Source: CAJWOS01 sp964502005
Lineage (GTDB): Bacteria > Myxococcota_A > UBA796 > UBA2385
Assembly: GCA_964502005.1 (NCBI GenBank)
Contig: CAZCUX010000007.1
Coordinates: 62,001-126,000, forward strand
Length of the DNA: 64,000 nucleotides
Reading direction: 5' to 3'
A model generated the notes under the pieces. It had not been told where the DNA came from, ran no database searches, and saw nothing but the letters and a program-made list of their open reading frames with translations. Positions 52,275-60,935 of this stretch are shown here, piece by piece. Within the stretch, counting starts at the first letter, position 1, and each line of letters begins with the position of its first letter. The position numbers were made by a program, and so were the translations under genes.

Positions 52275-53093
52275 ATGACGCGAAGCCAGTTCAATACAAA
52301 TTCGGAACCACCGCGAGGAAAGGGGGGCCGTGGGCTCGTTTTTGCCCTCCTGGTCGGCTTGTGTTGTGTGGTGGGCGTGGCCCTGCCGACGGCTGCCGAG
52401 GCCAAACGGCGCACGCTCACGGTGCAAGAGCAATACGAGCTCGGCCTCAAGCACATGAACCGTGGCTATTACGTCAAGGCGTTGGAGCAGTTCAATCGCA
52501 TTCGGAACTACCATCGCGACGACCCATTGGCTGTCAAGGCCGAGCTGGCCATCGCAGACGTCTACTTCAAGAAGCACGAGTGGGACCAAGCCCGCGATGC
52601 TTACGAAGACTTCTTGCGCTGGCATCCGCGCCACGCGGACACAGATTACGTCGTCTACAAGCTCGGCATGAGCATGTACAAGAAGTCCAACCGCATCGCC
52701 GCCCGCGACCAAACGTGGACCCATCGCGCCGCCGATACCTGGACCGGCTTCGAAAGCCGCTTTGCGACGAGCGAGCACAAAGAAGAAGTTGCAGAAAAGT
52801 TGGCCGACTGCCGCGAGCGTTTGGCCAAAAAAGAGCTCATCATCGCCGAGTTTTACCGCCGCCGGAAGGCGTGGGTGTCGGTAGAAGGGCGGGCCTCCCG
52901 AATCGTCGCATCCCATGCGGCGACCGCGTCGCTGCCTGAAGGAATGGCGTTGTTGGCGGAAGCGCGGGCGTGGCAAGGGGCCGCCGAAGAAGCGGAGGCG
53001 CTGCTGCAAAAGCTCGACACCATCGATGCGAAGGAGGCCGCTCGTGCCCGTCGGAAGGTGGGGCGGGCGCGGCCGGAGACCGATGAGACCTAA
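52275..53093 (+). CDS. bamD: BamD/YfiO-like TPR protein
   Basis: The 272-aa product has a hydrophobic N-terminus ending AEAKRR and then TPR repeats of the BamD/YfiO type (QYELGLKHMNRGYYVKALEQFNRI, AELAIADVYFKKHEWDQARDAYEDF). BamD is the essential lipoprotein partner of BamA in outer-membrane barrel assembly. The usual lipobox Cys is absent: the two Cys lie inside the hydrophobic segment, and the likely cleavage is by signal peptidase I. The gene overlaps the following lipoprotein gene by 11 bases. Other TPR envelope proteins of the same family are possible. Confidence 0.75.
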   Translation: MTRSQFNTNSEPPRGKGGRGLVFALLVGLCCVVGVALPTAAEAKRRTLTVQEQYELGLKHMNRGYYVKALEQFNRIRNYHRDDPLAVKAELAIADVYFKKHEWDQARDAYEDFLRWHPRHADTDYVVYKLGMSMYKKSNRIAARDQTWTHRAADTWTGFESRFATSEHKEEVAEKLADCRERLAKKELIIAEFYRRRKAWVSVEGRASRIVASHAATASLPEGMALLAEARAWQGAAEEAEALLQKLDTIDAKEAARARRKVGRARPETDET

Positions 53094-53646
53094 GCGCCGG
53101 TGCGCGGGTGTGGTGGCGATGCTGGTCGTCGGAAGCGCGTGCAGCGGGACCAAAACGCCACATACCGCCGTCGATTCTGGTCCGCCTGCGTATGTGGCGC
53201 CTGACGGGTTGGTGCTGTCATTTGATGGCTGGACGTATGTGCCGTTTGCCGAAGACCCTTTTGCCGGCGCAGAGCCGGTCGATTGTCCGGCCGTGGCGTA
53301 TAAGGCGGAAAACGGCTTCTTTGAGCTCGAAACCGACTATTGTGCGGCAGGCACCTTCCAGCAGGCCACACGAAGTGACATTGTCGCCGGTGCGTCGCTG
53401 GTTTTCGTGACTTGGCACCTGGATTTGTGGGCGCCCGAGCCCGCCGAAGCCAACCTGGTACTGCGGGTGGGGACCGACGACGTATGGACCGCCCAGTACG
53501 CCATTCCGGGCAATGAGCAGGTCGAGGAGGTCGTGGTGCAAGCGCCGCGAGACTTGCCTGCAGGCACCACGGCGTTTTTTCATCTGTCCAACCACGGCGT
53601 CAATTCGTGGCGAATGGGCGATTTGGTGCTGCAAGACGCGAACTGA
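53083..53646 (+). CDS. Lipoprotein of unknown function
   Basis: The 187-aa product begins MRPKRRCAGVVAMLVVGSAC, a lipoprotein signal with Cys20, and continues as a beta-rich, acidic protein with several Trp and two Cys pairs. I do not recognise a family. Its ATG lies inside the end of the BamD-like gene, an 11-base overlap, so the two are translationally coupled. A structural partner role at the outer membrane is inferred from this only. Confidence 0.75.
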   Translation: MRPKRRCAGVVAMLVVGSACSGTKTPHTAVDSGPPAYVAPDGLVLSFDGWTYVPFAEDPFAGAEPVDCPAVAYKAENGFFELETDYCAAGTFQQATRSDIVAGASLVFVTWHLDLWAPEPAEANLVLRVGTDDVWTAQYAIPGNEQVEEVVVQAPRDLPAGTTAFFHLSNHGVNSWRMGDLVLQDAN

Positions 53647-53654
53647 ATGGCGAT

Positions 53655-54422
53655 TCAGTTGTCGTTCGGCTTGCGCGGGCGGCGACCTTTGGTGAGGCCG
53701 CGCACCAGCTCGTCTTTGATGACGCGGTGCAGGCCGCCGGGCGTTTGCACCCACCGCTCCGCGAGGTCCGGCGAGCGGCTCGCCCATTCGCGCACGACCC
53801 GCGATACCGCCTTGCGCACTTGGGGGTTTTGGTCGCGCAAAAAGCTGGGCAGGCTGTCGATCAAAAACGCATCGACGGGGGATTCGACAAACGACAATCG
53901 ACGGGAGTCGAGGCGGGCGCGGAGCCCGCTCGCTGCGGGGCCTTCGATGGGGACGGGGAGTGCAGCCATCATCGCCAAAACGGCGGCGCGGCGGTTGAAC
54001 TCGTCGCCGGAGGCCGCGCGCGCCAGCTCTTTGGCGCCGTCGCCTTCGCCGGACAGCAGCGCGGGGCCCCAAACGAGCCAGCCGAGGGCATCGGCGGTCT
54101 GCACGTCGTCGGTGAGGGCGAGCCAGCGGCGTGCGAGGGAGAGGCCGACATCGGGCGCATCGGGCAGTGCCGCGGCGACCAAGCCAATCGCGACCAAGCC
54201 GTCTTCGAAGGCGGTCGAGAAGAGGTCAATGAGGGAGTCGACGTGGTCGTCGTTGTCGAGGTCGACGCCGCCCTCCCATGCCTCGTTGATGACCGCGGTG
54301 ATGGCAGGTCCGGGCACGCCGCGGATGCCACGAAGCGGGGAAATATGGCGCTTCATGCCACGGGCCTGCTCGCGGGAAGAGGCGGTGGCGAGGCGGGCAC
54401 TCATTTCGGACGCAGACAACAT
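53655..54422 (-). CDS. AlkD-like HEAT-repeat protein
   Basis: The 255-aa product is all-helical. It has a segment VQTADALGWLVWGPALL, reminiscent of the W-x-x-x-D region of AlkD-type DNA glycosylases, and a later HEAT helix pair (SFLRDQNPQVRKAVSRVVREWASRS). The C-terminus is basic (KGRRPRKPNDN). DNA alkylation repair is a guess; a plain HEAT scaffold is equally possible. The start is uncertain between a GTG at 54434 and ATGs at 54422 and 54404. Confidence 0.55.
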   Translation of the reverse strand: MLSASEMSARLATASSREQARGMKRHISPLRGIRGVPGPAITAVINEAWEGGVDLDNDDHVDSLIDLFSTAFEDGLVAIGLVAAALPDAPDVGLSLARRWLALTDDVQTADALGWLVWGPALLSGEGDGAKELARAASGDEFNRRAAVLAMMAALPVPIEGPAASGLRARLDSRRLSFVESPVDAFLIDSLPSFLRDQNPQVRKAVSRVVREWASRSPDLAERWVQTPGGLHRVIKDELVRGLTKGRRPRKPNDN

Positions 54423-54521
54423 TTGACCATCCACGGATTGGTCCGGGCGTCTATCCTCGGAAGAAGCAGACTGGGAATGCCGGAGAACGGTTAGCGGCCT
54501 TCAACGACGTTGGAGGTCCAC

Positions 54522-55427
54522 GTGGCAGGTGGCACAGGTCCGCGGGTGAACCCGGACAGCATCATGCGCAAGTTTACGATGTGGTGGTTTCGCGAGCCAT
54601 GGGGCATCGCGTATGTCAGCATCAATGGTGTCGTCGATATGACACACGCGCTGGCCTATTTGGACAAGTTGTCCAAGCAGGGTGGGGAGAAGGTTACGGT
54701 CCAGCATTTGCTCGCGGGCGTCGTCGGGCGCGCGCTGCACCACCATCCGGCCGCCAATGCGCGGATTATCAACCAGCGGGTGGTCGCGGTGGAGGAAGTA
54801 GGCCTCGCGATGCCCGTGAACCTGCTGGGGCAGCCGGGAGGGTCGGTTTCTGAGCTGGGCATGGCGGTTGTGGAGGATGTGCATCGCAAGAGCCTGCGTG
54901 ACATCGGCAAGGCCACACGGGGCGCTGTGGGGGAAGAGCGGTCAGGTAAATCGTCCAATCCGTTGATTTCGCTGGTCAAGAAGATGGCGAAGCGCTTGCC
55001 CCAGCGGGCGCTCGATAGCGCCCTCGATGCGATGCACCACAGCCTACAGAACCCTGCGTTGGCGCGTGCTTTCTACCAGCAGATTCCGATTACCTCGGGC
55101 CTGACCAATCCTGGCGCGGCGGTCGCGGGTGTGAAAGGCGCGCGGTTTACGGGCGGCGCGTTCAGCTTGCCCCAGCGCTTGCTGCATGTGGGCACGGTGT
55201 GGGGCGTCTCGATGATTGCCGATGACGTGATGGTCGAAGACGGCAAGGTGGTCGTGCGGCCGTGCCTGCCGGTCCTTCTCATCTTTGACCACCGTCTCAT
55301 CGACGGCGTGGCTGCCGGTCGCTTGCTCTCGTTTGCGGTCGAGGTGCTACAAAATCCCGAGCGGTGGTTCGGGCCGGATGGTTCCCACGAAGGCCCCCAT
55401 CCTTGGGCACCGGAGTCCGCAAGCTGA
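54522..55427 (+). CDS. Stand-alone 2-oxoacid dehydrogenase-type acyltransferase domain
   Basis: The 301-aa product has the E2 catalytic fold (CAT-like). MTHALAYLDKLSK is the helix near the start and the active-site motif is FDHRLIDGVAAGRLL (His and Asp both present). It has no lipoyl or peripheral-subunit-binding domain, so it cannot work as a normal E2 of pyruvate or 2-oxoglutarate dehydrogenase. A GTG at 54522 follows GGAGG and is preferred over the TTG at 54510. It may transfer an acyl group from a CoA or carrier donor. It converges on the M1 peptidase gene with 13 bases between stops. Confidence 0.85.
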   Translation: MAGGTGPRVNPDSIMRKFTMWWFREPWGIAYVSINGVVDMTHALAYLDKLSKQGGEKVTVQHLLAGVVGRALHHHPAANARIINQRVVAVEEVGLAMPVNLLGQPGGSVSELGMAVVEDVHRKSLRDIGKATRGAVGEERSGKSSNPLISLVKKMAKRLPQRALDSALDAMHHSLQNPALARAFYQQIPITSGLTNPGAAVAGVKGARFTGGAFSLPQRLLHVGTVWGVSMIADDVMVEDGKVVVRPCLPVLLIFDHRLIDGVAAGRLLSFAVEVLQNPERWFGPDGSHEGPHPWAPESAS

Positions 55428-55440
55428 GGCGAGCGGCGGC

Positions 55441-57894
55441 TTATGGGCGGGCTTCGAGGTCGTCGATGTCGCTGCGGATGTCCTTGAGGCTCTCTTCGAG
55501 GGCTTCGAGGCGGGCCTGAATGGAGGCTTCGGATGTTGGCGCAGGCGCCTGGGTGCGGCTCCGCATGGCTTGAAGCGCACGTTCCGCTTGCGCTTGCTCA
55601 TCGGGCTCACGTGTGGTGCGCCGGTGCTTTTCGACAAGATCGATAGAGCGCTCGTCGCCGACTTGTTGGAGGACGCCGAGGGCGGTCTGCCGGGTGCGCA
55701 GGTCGAGGTCCTGCAGCAAGACCTCCGCTGCGCGCGCAACTTCGCGCGCCATTTTTTGCCGCTTTGCGTCGTCGTGCTCGCGAAGCGCGAGCTGGGCAGC
55801 GGCGGTAACGCTGGTGTTTCGGTTGCGGTACGGCACGTCCATTCGCAGCAAGCGGGGCAGGTCCGCGGCATCACCGTACTTTCCGAGGACAGCTTGGGCC
55901 GCCTGGACCCACTCGACGGACTCCCGCTCGGTCGCGCGCAGGGCGGTGCGTGCGCGGCGCAGCGCATCGGGGGCGGAGACGTGGGCCAACGAGGTAAGCG
56001 CGGCGCCGCGGACCATCGGGTTGGGGTCGTGGTCGACGATTCGGGCGAGGGCGGGCGCGACGGCGGGGTCAGGACATGTCGCGAGGCCTTGGGCCGCGGC
56101 GAGGCGAATCGGAGCCTCGGGATCCTCCAGCGCGGCAATCAGGGGCCCATGGACGCGCTGTGCGGACAAGGCCCGTGCGGCGGCGACGCGGTAAGGACGG
56201 GGCTCTTGGGCATTGGCGAGGAGGGTCGCGAGGGCTTCGGAGGCGTCGGTTTCGCCCAGCTCGCGAATCGCGCGAATGCGTGCGAAAGGCGCCGCCTGGA
56301 GGGCCATTTGGGACAAGCGTTCGGGAGATTGCTTGTGGACCACCGTGGCCATGACAGCGCCTTGGGGGTCGAAGGCGACCCAATCGACCGTCCCGTCGGC
56401 GGGGACAGAAAATCGCACTGAATCGCCATTCATTCGGTCAGAAAGGTGCGTGATTGCGCCGTTGACGGAGATGTCCAGTTCAACGGGAAACGAAAAACGG
56501 GGTCGGTCGTCTTTGCGTTCTTGGGTGACGGTGATGTGCAGGGTGTTGTCGGAAATCGACTCGGTGACGGTGATAGCCGGGCTTCGGGGCGACTCGACCC
56601 ATTGTTGGAAGACGCCTGCGAGGTCACGTCCGGAGATGTCTTCGAAGGCACGCTGAAGGTCGACCGTCTCAACGAGCGAAGCGCCGTTTTGGGCGACATA
56701 TGCGCGAATGGCGTTCCAGAAGGCGGTGTCGCCGACCTCCGCGCGCAGCATTTCGAGGGTAGCCGCGCCGCGATTGTAGACGTTGCTGTTGGCGGGACCG
56801 TCTTCGTGAAACCAGCGGCGCGCCATCGGCTGCGATTGGTCGCGGCTCGCATCGTACCAGCGGTGTTTGTGCTCGGCGCGGAGTGCGTCTCGCGCGGCTT
56901 CTGTCGGCTGTGTGGCCTGCATCCAGTCCGCCGCCATATAGGTCGCGAAGCCTTCATTGAGCCAAAGGTCCGGCCAGCTGCGGCAGGTGAGGTCGTCGCC
57001 GAACCATTGGTGCGCGAGCTCGTGTGCGACGAGGTTCTCTACGTGCGTGGAGGTGTCTTGCACTTCGGGACGGAGCAAGGCGCGGCTCGCATTGATGGTG
57101 GCGCCGGTGTTTTCCATGCCGTAGTACGGGAAACGCTGTACGAAGACTTGGAGGTAGTCGCCCCAAGGGTAGGCCTTTCCGGTGCGTTCGGCGAAGTGCG
57201 TCATCATGGACGAAACGGGCAACAGCACGCGCTCTGCGGTGGGCTTGGGCGTGTTTGGGGGGAGCCAGACCCGGATGCCCGGTTCGGTGGGGTGAACGTG
57301 CTCTTCGTAGGGACCGGCGGCGAACATGATGAGGTAGGTCACGAGGTCGTGGCCGGAGTTGGTGAAGGCGCGCCAGCCGTCGGGCGCATGGACGGTGCCG
57401 GTGTAGGTGAAGCGGTCGGCGGGGTGGTCCCAGGCGGGGAACCAGTGGCGGTGGTCGATGGCCTCGCCTTGGGTCCAGACTTCGGAATAGGCGTCGGCTA
57501 CTCCTTTTTCGCGGAAGTGAACGCCGGTCCACGGATGGGAGCGAAAGTCGACTTCGAGGTCCAGTTGTCCATTGTCTCCCAAATGGGAGGTGTTGGTTTG
57601 GATGACGAGGAAATCACCGTAGACATGAAAGGTTGGCGCGGGACCGTCGAGGTTGCGCACGGCGAGGATGTCGACGTCGACCCGATTGAGCACGAAGTCG
57701 CCATCGTGGAGCGGCTGTGCGGTGTAGCGCGCTGTTCCCGATACTTCGTGGCTTTCGGGATGGAGCGTGATGTCGAGATGAAGCGACAGAATGTCGAACG
57801 GGCGGTCCGGTACGGTCACGCCGGGGCGGGACGGGGACGGCGCCGCTGCAATCCACAAGGGGGCGAGCGCGGTAAGGGAAACGAGCCTAAGCAT
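55441..57894 (-). CDS. M1 family zinc aminopeptidase with HEAT-repeat tail
   Basis: The 817-aa secreted enzyme has a signal peptide (LVSLTALAPLWIAAAP), then an M1 domain. It contains the GxMEN motif YGMENTG and the zinc site HELAHQWFGDDLTCRSWPDLWLNEGF, His-Glu-x2-His with the distant Glu. From about residue 540 the sequence turns into HEAT-like repeats (PLIAALEDPEAPIRLAAAQGLATC, PMVRGAALTSLAHV), ending in a predicted coiled coil (QARLEALEESLKDIRSDIDDLE). The ATG at 57894 has AAGGAAA upstream. It is 49 bases after the anti-sigma gene and may be the last gene of that operon. Confidence 0.93.
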   Translation of the reverse strand: MLRLVSLTALAPLWIAAAPSPSRPGVTVPDRPFDILSLHLDITLHPESHEVSGTARYTAQPLHDGDFVLNRVDVDILAVRNLDGPAPTFHVYGDFLVIQTNTSHLGDNGQLDLEVDFRSHPWTGVHFREKGVADAYSEVWTQGEAIDHRHWFPAWDHPADRFTYTGTVHAPDGWRAFTNSGHDLVTYLIMFAAGPYEEHVHPTEPGIRVWLPPNTPKPTAERVLLPVSSMMTHFAERTGKAYPWGDYLQVFVQRFPYYGMENTGATINASRALLRPEVQDTSTHVENLVAHELAHQWFGDDLTCRSWPDLWLNEGFATYMAADWMQATQPTEAARDALRAEHKHRWYDASRDQSQPMARRWFHEDGPANSNVYNRGAATLEMLRAEVGDTAFWNAIRAYVAQNGASLVETVDLQRAFEDISGRDLAGVFQQWVESPRSPAITVTESISDNTLHITVTQERKDDRPRFSFPVELDISVNGAITHLSDRMNGDSVRFSVPADGTVDWVAFDPQGAVMATVVHKQSPERLSQMALQAAPFARIRAIRELGETDASEALATLLANAQEPRPYRVAAARALSAQRVHGPLIAALEDPEAPIRLAAAQGLATCPDPAVAPALARIVDHDPNPMVRGAALTSLAHVSAPDALRRARTALRATERESVEWVQAAQAVLGKYGDAADLPRLLRMDVPYRNRNTSVTAAAQLALREHDDAKRQKMAREVARAAEVLLQDLDLRTRQTALGVLQQVGDERSIDLVEKHRRTTREPDEQAQAERALQAMRSRTQAPAPTSEASIQARLEALEESLKDIRSDIDDLEARP

Positions 57895-57943
57895 CAACGC
57901 TTTCCTTGTTCCCCCGAAGCGCAGCGGTTGTGACCGGCGGGGG

Positions 57944-58675
57944 TCAGTACAACAACACGGTGTTTGCAACGTGTTCTATCAACTGCGGCAGCGGCAAGGG
58001 GCCCGTGAGTTGATGCGTGGTGCCGTGGTGGGTCCATTCGACCCATGTGCCCGATGGCTCGGAGTATCCACGAATTACCACGCCTCCGACCGTTTGAACG
58101 TGGGTGGGGTGCGCGGCAGGGGGACGGGTGTAGGTATGTGCCAAGGTGTAGCGCTGGCCGTCGGCTTCGTAGACGAGGAGCGTAGGGGTGGAGAGGGTGG
58201 CGAGGTGGGCGCCGACCAAGGTGAGGCCGCGTTGCGAAAGGTCGGGCACGCAGGCCTGGGAGGGCAAGACGCCCGCTTGCACCAGGAGCGCGGACAAGCC
58301 ATCGGAGGTGGCGGCGCGGAGGATGTCGCGGTCGTCGTTGGCGAGGGCGTGGCGGGCAGCGATGGTGGGCCCAGGCGCGGGTTCGGTGGCGAGGGCGGTG
58401 AGCAGGACAGCCACGACAGCGACCGAGAGCCCCACTATCGGAAACACGCGCTGCGGCGCAGGCGCGACGGGTTCGGGCGGTGCATCCTCGGAAGGCGCCC
58501 GTTGCAGCAAGGTGTCGCGACACAAATCGCGGCTGGCGCGCAACACGTCCACGCGGGCCCGCAAGGCGTCGTCGGTGTGGACGATTGCGTCAATTGCGGC
58601 GACCATCGCTTCGGGCATGTCGCCGCAAACGTAGCAAGGAAGGTAGCTTTCGATGTTGTCGCGGGTGACCTTCAC
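57944..58675 (-). CDS. Anti-sigma-factor-like membrane protein
   Basis: The 243-aa product begins at GTG 58675, overlapping the sigma gene stop (GTGA), with GGAG upstream. The N-terminal 80 residues contain CYVCGDMPEAM, a Cys-x2-Cys pair without the usual upstream His of zinc anti-sigma domains. One membrane helix (IVGLSVAVVAVLLTAL, about 98-115) follows, then a periplasmic domain of beta and helix. The order sigma-then-membrane protein with translational coupling is typical of ECF sigma/anti-sigma pairs. The trigger signal is unknown. Confidence 0.7.
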   Translation of the reverse strand: MKVTRDNIESYLPCYVCGDMPEAMVAAIDAIVHTDDALRARVDVLRASRDLCRDTLLQRAPSEDAPPEPVAPAPQRVFPIVGLSVAVVAVLLTALATEPAPGPTIAARHALANDDRDILRAATSDGLSALLVQAGVLPSQACVPDLSQRGLTLVGAHLATLSTPTLLVYEADGQRYTLAHTYTRPPAAHPTHVQTVGGVVIRGYSEPSGTWVEWTHHGTTHQLTGPLPLPQLIEHVANTVLLY

Positions 58676-59178
58676 GGTGACTCCGGTGTCAACAGCGTCC
58701 ATGCAGCCGTCGCGCGTGCGAGGCGAAGCTCGGTCTCTGCGACCCCCAACAGCGATGCCATCGTGGGAGCGGGGCAGCCGTAAAAGAGGTCCAGCAGATA
58801 CACAAGACGAATTGCAGGGGGGACGAGGGCCAAGCGGGTGGGGATGTCCTTCGCGAGCGGGGGTGCTGCGCGGGTCGCCGCTGGCATAGTGATGCCCGTG
58901 AGCGGGGGAAGTTGCAGGAATTGGTGAATGCGGGCGTGGCTCCAATGCGCGACGAGGCAGCACAAAGGCTGGTCGCGTGGCCATTGGCGGACGGCTGTGG
59001 GAAGGTGCTGGTAGTGGGCGTCCAGGAGCGCGCGCGCCGTCACGTCGGAGGCGGTCATCGCGCGGCAGGTACTCCAGATGGTGTCCCGCCAATCGGCCCA
59101 CAACTGCGCGTGTGCAGCCGGCTCGCCTGCCTGGGCACGCTTGAGCAGGCGAACGTCGGCAAGCGAAACGGCGTGCAC
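58672..59178 (-). CDS. Divergent ECF-like sigma factor
   Basis: The 168-aa product, from a GTG at 59178 with GGAG eight bases upstream, has the overall size of ECF sigma factors. Region 2-like helices contain VRLLKRAQAGEPAAHAQLWADW. A C-terminal region 4-like segment follows (IRLVYLLDLFYGCPAPTMASLLGV) with a helix-turn-helix-like pattern. It is poorly conserved and Cys-containing (PLCCLVAH). Longer starts exist at 59193, 59211 and 59256. The coupling to a membrane anti-sigma-like gene supports the call. Confidence 0.6.
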   Translation of the reverse strand: MHAVSLADVRLLKRAQAGEPAAHAQLWADWRDTIWSTCRAMTASDVTARALLDAHYQHLPTAVRQWPRDQPLCCLVAHWSHARIHQFLQLPPLTGITMPAATRAAPPLAKDIPTRLALVPPAIRLVYLLDLFYGCPAPTMASLLGVAETELRLARATAAWTLLTPESP

Positions 59179-59230
59179 GGTGCAGGTCTCCACAAGCGCG
59201 TAAGGTACCACAAATCGCGGTGGGCGCCGC

Positions 59231-60157
59231 TCAAGGCAAAGGACGCCAAGCACCATCTGCAGAGGTCGTGGTGGACAGGGCGCCCACTGCACGCAAGTTT
59301 TCGACGGTGCCAGCCCAGCGTTCTGCGGTTTGTTGGCCCAAGGGTGCGCCCGTGTCGACAAACGGATGCTGGAGGCGCGAAATGCAGTCCATCAATGCGA
59401 TGTCGAGCTGGTCATTGAGAGAGACAATGTGCGCGTTCGTGGCCTCGGGCGACGCGAGGTAGGCGGCCCATGCGGTCGCGGTGGCGGCCAGGAATGCTTC
59501 GGTCCAAGCGGGCGGTGGATCTGCAACCGCGACGACGGTGCCGTAAGGGTTCCAGCCCGAGTCCGCGGCGGACAAAAAGCGAACGGGGGCGCCCTTGCTT
59601 TCCGCAATACAAGGCTCGGATGTGACATATGCTTGCTGAATGGCGGCGGGGTCAGTGAGGAAAGGGCCGATGCTGCCGCCATAGGGAACGGCTTCTACCA
59701 CGCCATTCCAGTTGTGGTGCCGCCAAAGGTGTTGTTGAAAGGGACGGCCCGGCTCAATGGCGATGCGCGCGTTTTGCTGCTGGCCAATGTCGGCGAGGGT
59801 TTGCACGGGCGAATTCGCGTGAACCATCAAGCCTTGGGGAGAGTTCTGAAACGCCGCCCATACGGCGACGGCTTGTACGCCTTTTTCTCGCTTGACGAGG
59901 AGGTCGTCGGCGGAAGTGATGGCTATCTGCGCTTTCCCGGCGCCCAGCAACGAAAGTGTAGGCGCGCCGGGTCCGCCCGGTACAATCTCCACGTCGAAGC
60001 CTGCGGCCTCGTAAATGCCCGTGCGTACGCCCTCGTAGAAGCCACCAAACTCCGGCTCGGGGAACCAGTTGAGCGCCAAGCGAATGGGTGTGCGGCCGCT
60101 TTCGGGAGCGGGGGAGCACGCCGACAAGAGCGCGAGCATAACGAGCGTTTGGCGCAT
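59231..60157 (-). CDS. NMT1/THI5-like ABC transporter substrate-binding lipoprotein
   Basis: The 308-aa product has a lipoprotein signal (LVMLALLSAC) and matches the NMT1/THI5 family: RLALNWFPEPEFGGFYEGVRTGIYEAAGFDVEIVPGG, then DLLVKREKGVQAVAVWAAFQ. Relatives bind thiamine pyrimidine precursors (ThiY), nitrate, sulfonates or riboflavin. It is downstream of the permease and ATPase genes, forming a complete importer. The exact ligand cannot be told; a pyrimidine precursor is the nearest parallel. Confidence 0.85.
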   Translation of the reverse strand: MRQTLVMLALLSACSPAPESGRTPIRLALNWFPEPEFGGFYEGVRTGIYEAAGFDVEIVPGGPGAPTLSLLGAGKAQIAITSADDLLVKREKGVQAVAVWAAFQNSPQGLMVHANSPVQTLADIGQQQNARIAIEPGRPFQQHLWRHHNWNGVVEAVPYGGSIGPFLTDPAAIQQAYVTSEPCIAESKGAPVRFLSAADSGWNPYGTVVAVADPPPAWTEAFLAATATAWAAYLASPEATNAHIVSLNDQLDIALMDCISRLQHPFVDTGAPLGQQTAERWAGTVENLRAVGALSTTTSADGAWRPLP

Positions 60158-60170
60158 AAGGTCTCTCGAT

Positions 60171-60935
60171 TTAGGTGGGGGGGCTGCGGTCACCGAACCA
60201 ATGGCCGACCAGTGCGCGTTCGGCGGTACGGGTAAGTACGAATAATCCGAGGGCCAGCAAGGCACTTGCCACGACGGCGCCGAACGAGCTTGCCACATCG
60301 GCGGCGGCGGATGCCTTGAGGACGATATTTCCGAGGGACGGGGGCTGTCCGTTGGAGCCGACAAAGTCTCCGACGACCGCGCCAATCACCGATAAGCCGC
60401 CGGCTGTGCGCAGGCCCGCGAACAAGTGGGGCGCGGCCGCGGGAATGCGCAACTGGAGGAGCTGTTGCAGGGGTGTTGCACCATAGAGGCGGAACAATTC
60501 AATTTGCTCGGGTGTTGCCGCGCGAAGGCCGACGTGCGCGCCGGTGAGGAGCGGGAAGAAGCTCACAACGGCCGCAGATACGGTCGAAACCCACCAGCCG
60601 TAGTCGAGCCAGACGACGAGAAGGGGTGCGATGGCGATAATCGGAATCGTTTGGGCCAACAACGCGACGGGGTAAAACGCGCGCTCTGCGGCCCGCGACG
60701 CCGCGAACCATGCACCGGCAGAGAGCCCGACCGCGGATGCGAGCGCGAGGCCCACAACGGCCGCTGAGCCGGTGGTCCAGGCTGCGTGGGCGAGTTCGGT
60801 CGGGCGCGCGGCGATGGCCTCTACGACCTCTACAGGGCCTGCCATGAGGTAGGGAGGCAAGGGGGCGGCCGCGAGCTGCCAAGCCAACAGCAAGACGCCG
60901 CCTACGGCCCACGGTTGCCAGCGCGCCGTGCTCAT
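60171..60935 (-). CDS. ABC transporter permease (ThiX/SsuC type)
   Basis: The 254-aa permease has six hydrophobic helices. The EAA-like loop (LFRLYGATPLQQLLQLRIPAAAPHLFAGLR) contacts the ATPase. The family includes permeases for thiamine precursors, nitrate and sulfonates. The ATG at 60935 overlaps the stop of the ATPase gene by four bases (ATGA). It is in the operon order ATPase, permease, binding protein. Confidence 0.92.
   Translation of the reverse strand: MSTARWQPWAVGGVLLLAWQLAAAPLPPYLMAGPVEVVEAIAARPTELAHAAWTTGSAAVVGLALASAVGLSAGAWFAASRAAERAFYPVALLAQTIPIIAIAPLLVVWLDYGWWVSTVSAAVVSFFPLLTGAHVGLRAATPEQIELFRLYGATPLQQLLQLRIPAAAPHLFAGLRTAGGLSVIGAVVGDFVGSNGQPPSLGNIVLKASAAADVASSFGAVVASALLALGLFVLTRTAERALVGHWFGDRSPPT

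Noticed and set aside
55347..56138. Open frame on the minus strand overlapping the end of the M1 peptidase gene
   Set aside because: It is a shifted-frame shadow of the peptidase HEAT region and crosses the stop of the convergent acyltransferase gene.
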